NCBI GenBank assembly: GCA_003230635.1 | Contig: QIFF01000240.1 | Location: forward strand, 1 to 5,367 | Direction: 5' to 3' | DNA: 5,367 nucleotides | From: a bacterium | Lineage (GTDB): Bacteria > SZUA-182 | Shown here: one piece after another, positions 5,149-5,367 of the stretch | How positions within the stretch are numbered: position 1 is the stretch's first letter | Layout of the letters: the number at the start of each line of letters is the position of its first letter | Made by a program: the position numbers and the translations under genes | The notes under the pieces: generated by a model | Databases searched by the model: none | What the model saw: the letters and a program-made list of their open reading frames with translations, nothing else | Told to the model about the DNA's origin: nothing

Positions 5149-5367
5149 CCCTGTACCTGCGGTGTCTTGACAAACTGGGTTACCAGGTCGCCGATCTCAT
5201 CTGTACCCATGCCGCTTTTGGTGGAAAGATCCTTAATCTTACCACAGGTCAGGGCGGAAATAATTGCCTGCTCCACCCTCTCAGCGGCCTCTTTTTCCCC
5301 CAGGTGATCCAGCATCATCTGGGCTGCGCCAATCGCCGCCAGGGGATTAATCACGTTCTTGTCCTTA
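5145..5367 (-). CDS. isocitrate/isopropylmalate dehydrogenase family, C-terminal end (cut by window edge)
   Basis: The last 73 residues of a gene entering from the right edge. The visible peptide begins KDKNVINPLAAIGAAQMML, corresponding to the conserved NP-x-A...MML block of beta-decarboxylating dehydrogenases. These oxidise and decarboxylate isocitrate, 3-isopropylmalate or homoisocitrate with NAD(P). A helix with LGEKEAAERVEQAI follows, then the closing MGTDEIGDLV segment, equivalent to the T-x-E-x-GD-A/L ending of the family. The GTG at 5354 is an internal valine codon, not a start, since the homology continues upstream of it. Substrate and cofactor residues lie outside the window, so leucine synthesis and TCA-cycle roles cannot be separated. 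The stop TGA overlaps the ATG of the M50 peptidase. Confidence 0.85.
   Translation of the reverse strand, partial: KDKNVINPLAAIGAAQMMLDHLGEKEAAERVEQAIISALTCGKIKDLSTKSGMGTDEIGDLVTQFVKTPQVQG

Noticed and set aside
5145..5354. A separate small gene starting at GTG 5354
   Set aside because: The reading frame and homology continue upstream (KDKN before VINPLA) to the window edge, so it is the tail of a dehydrogenase.

Overview
The window is ordinary bacterial chromosome of roughly balanced base composition. It holds seven protein genes, two of them cut by the window edges, and no RNA genes. Almost all the space between gene blocks is filled by short palindromic repeats of several families. The taxon cannot be fixed from this sequence. 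The repeat load, the plain sigma-70-type promoter, the Shine-Dalgarno sites and the short PDZ-less site-2 protease would fit a clostridial Firmicute or an uncultivated candidate phylum. That is an impression, not a result.

Layout, left to right. Positions 1-2483, minus strand, are a three-gene set read right to left: a family 2 glycosyltransferase (2483-1533), a radical SAM protein with a SPASM-like cysteine cluster (1399-317), and the start of a GT4-type glycosyltransferase that runs off the left edge (311-1). The last two are 5 bp apart and probably translationally coupled. Together they look like part of a cell-surface glycan or glycolipid cluster. Positions 2766-3320, plus strand, are rsmD, the 16S rRNA guanine methyltransferase. 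Positions 3465-5367, minus strand, read right to left, are the C-terminal end of an isocitrate/isopropylmalate dehydrogenase, a site-2 protease-like M50 membrane peptidase whose start overlaps the dehydrogenase stop (ATGA), and secF of the Sec translocon. No secD lies next to secF.

No gap exceeds 300 bp; the longest is 2484-2765 (282 bp). The gaps hold a double stem-loop repeat at 1422-1525; a run of three different repeats at 2516-2761; a repeat beginning TGTCATTGCGAG at 3347-3442 followed by a small hairpin at 3448-3464; and a two-hairpin GC-rich repeat at 4449-4510. Several of these have been pulled into spurious open frames: the long upstream extensions of the GT2 and secF frames are translated repeats, so the true starts are internal.

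The most interesting stretch is the rsmD leader. A good promoter (TTGACA, 17 bp, TATTAT) fires into a 121-bp MITE-like inverted repeat that ends 4 bp before the rsmD start codon. Its right arm contains the rsmD ribosome binding site. The left arm can pair either with that site or with a second nearby copy of the same motif, which is the layout of a two-state RNA switch. This may be only a by-product of a nested palindrome, but it is testable.
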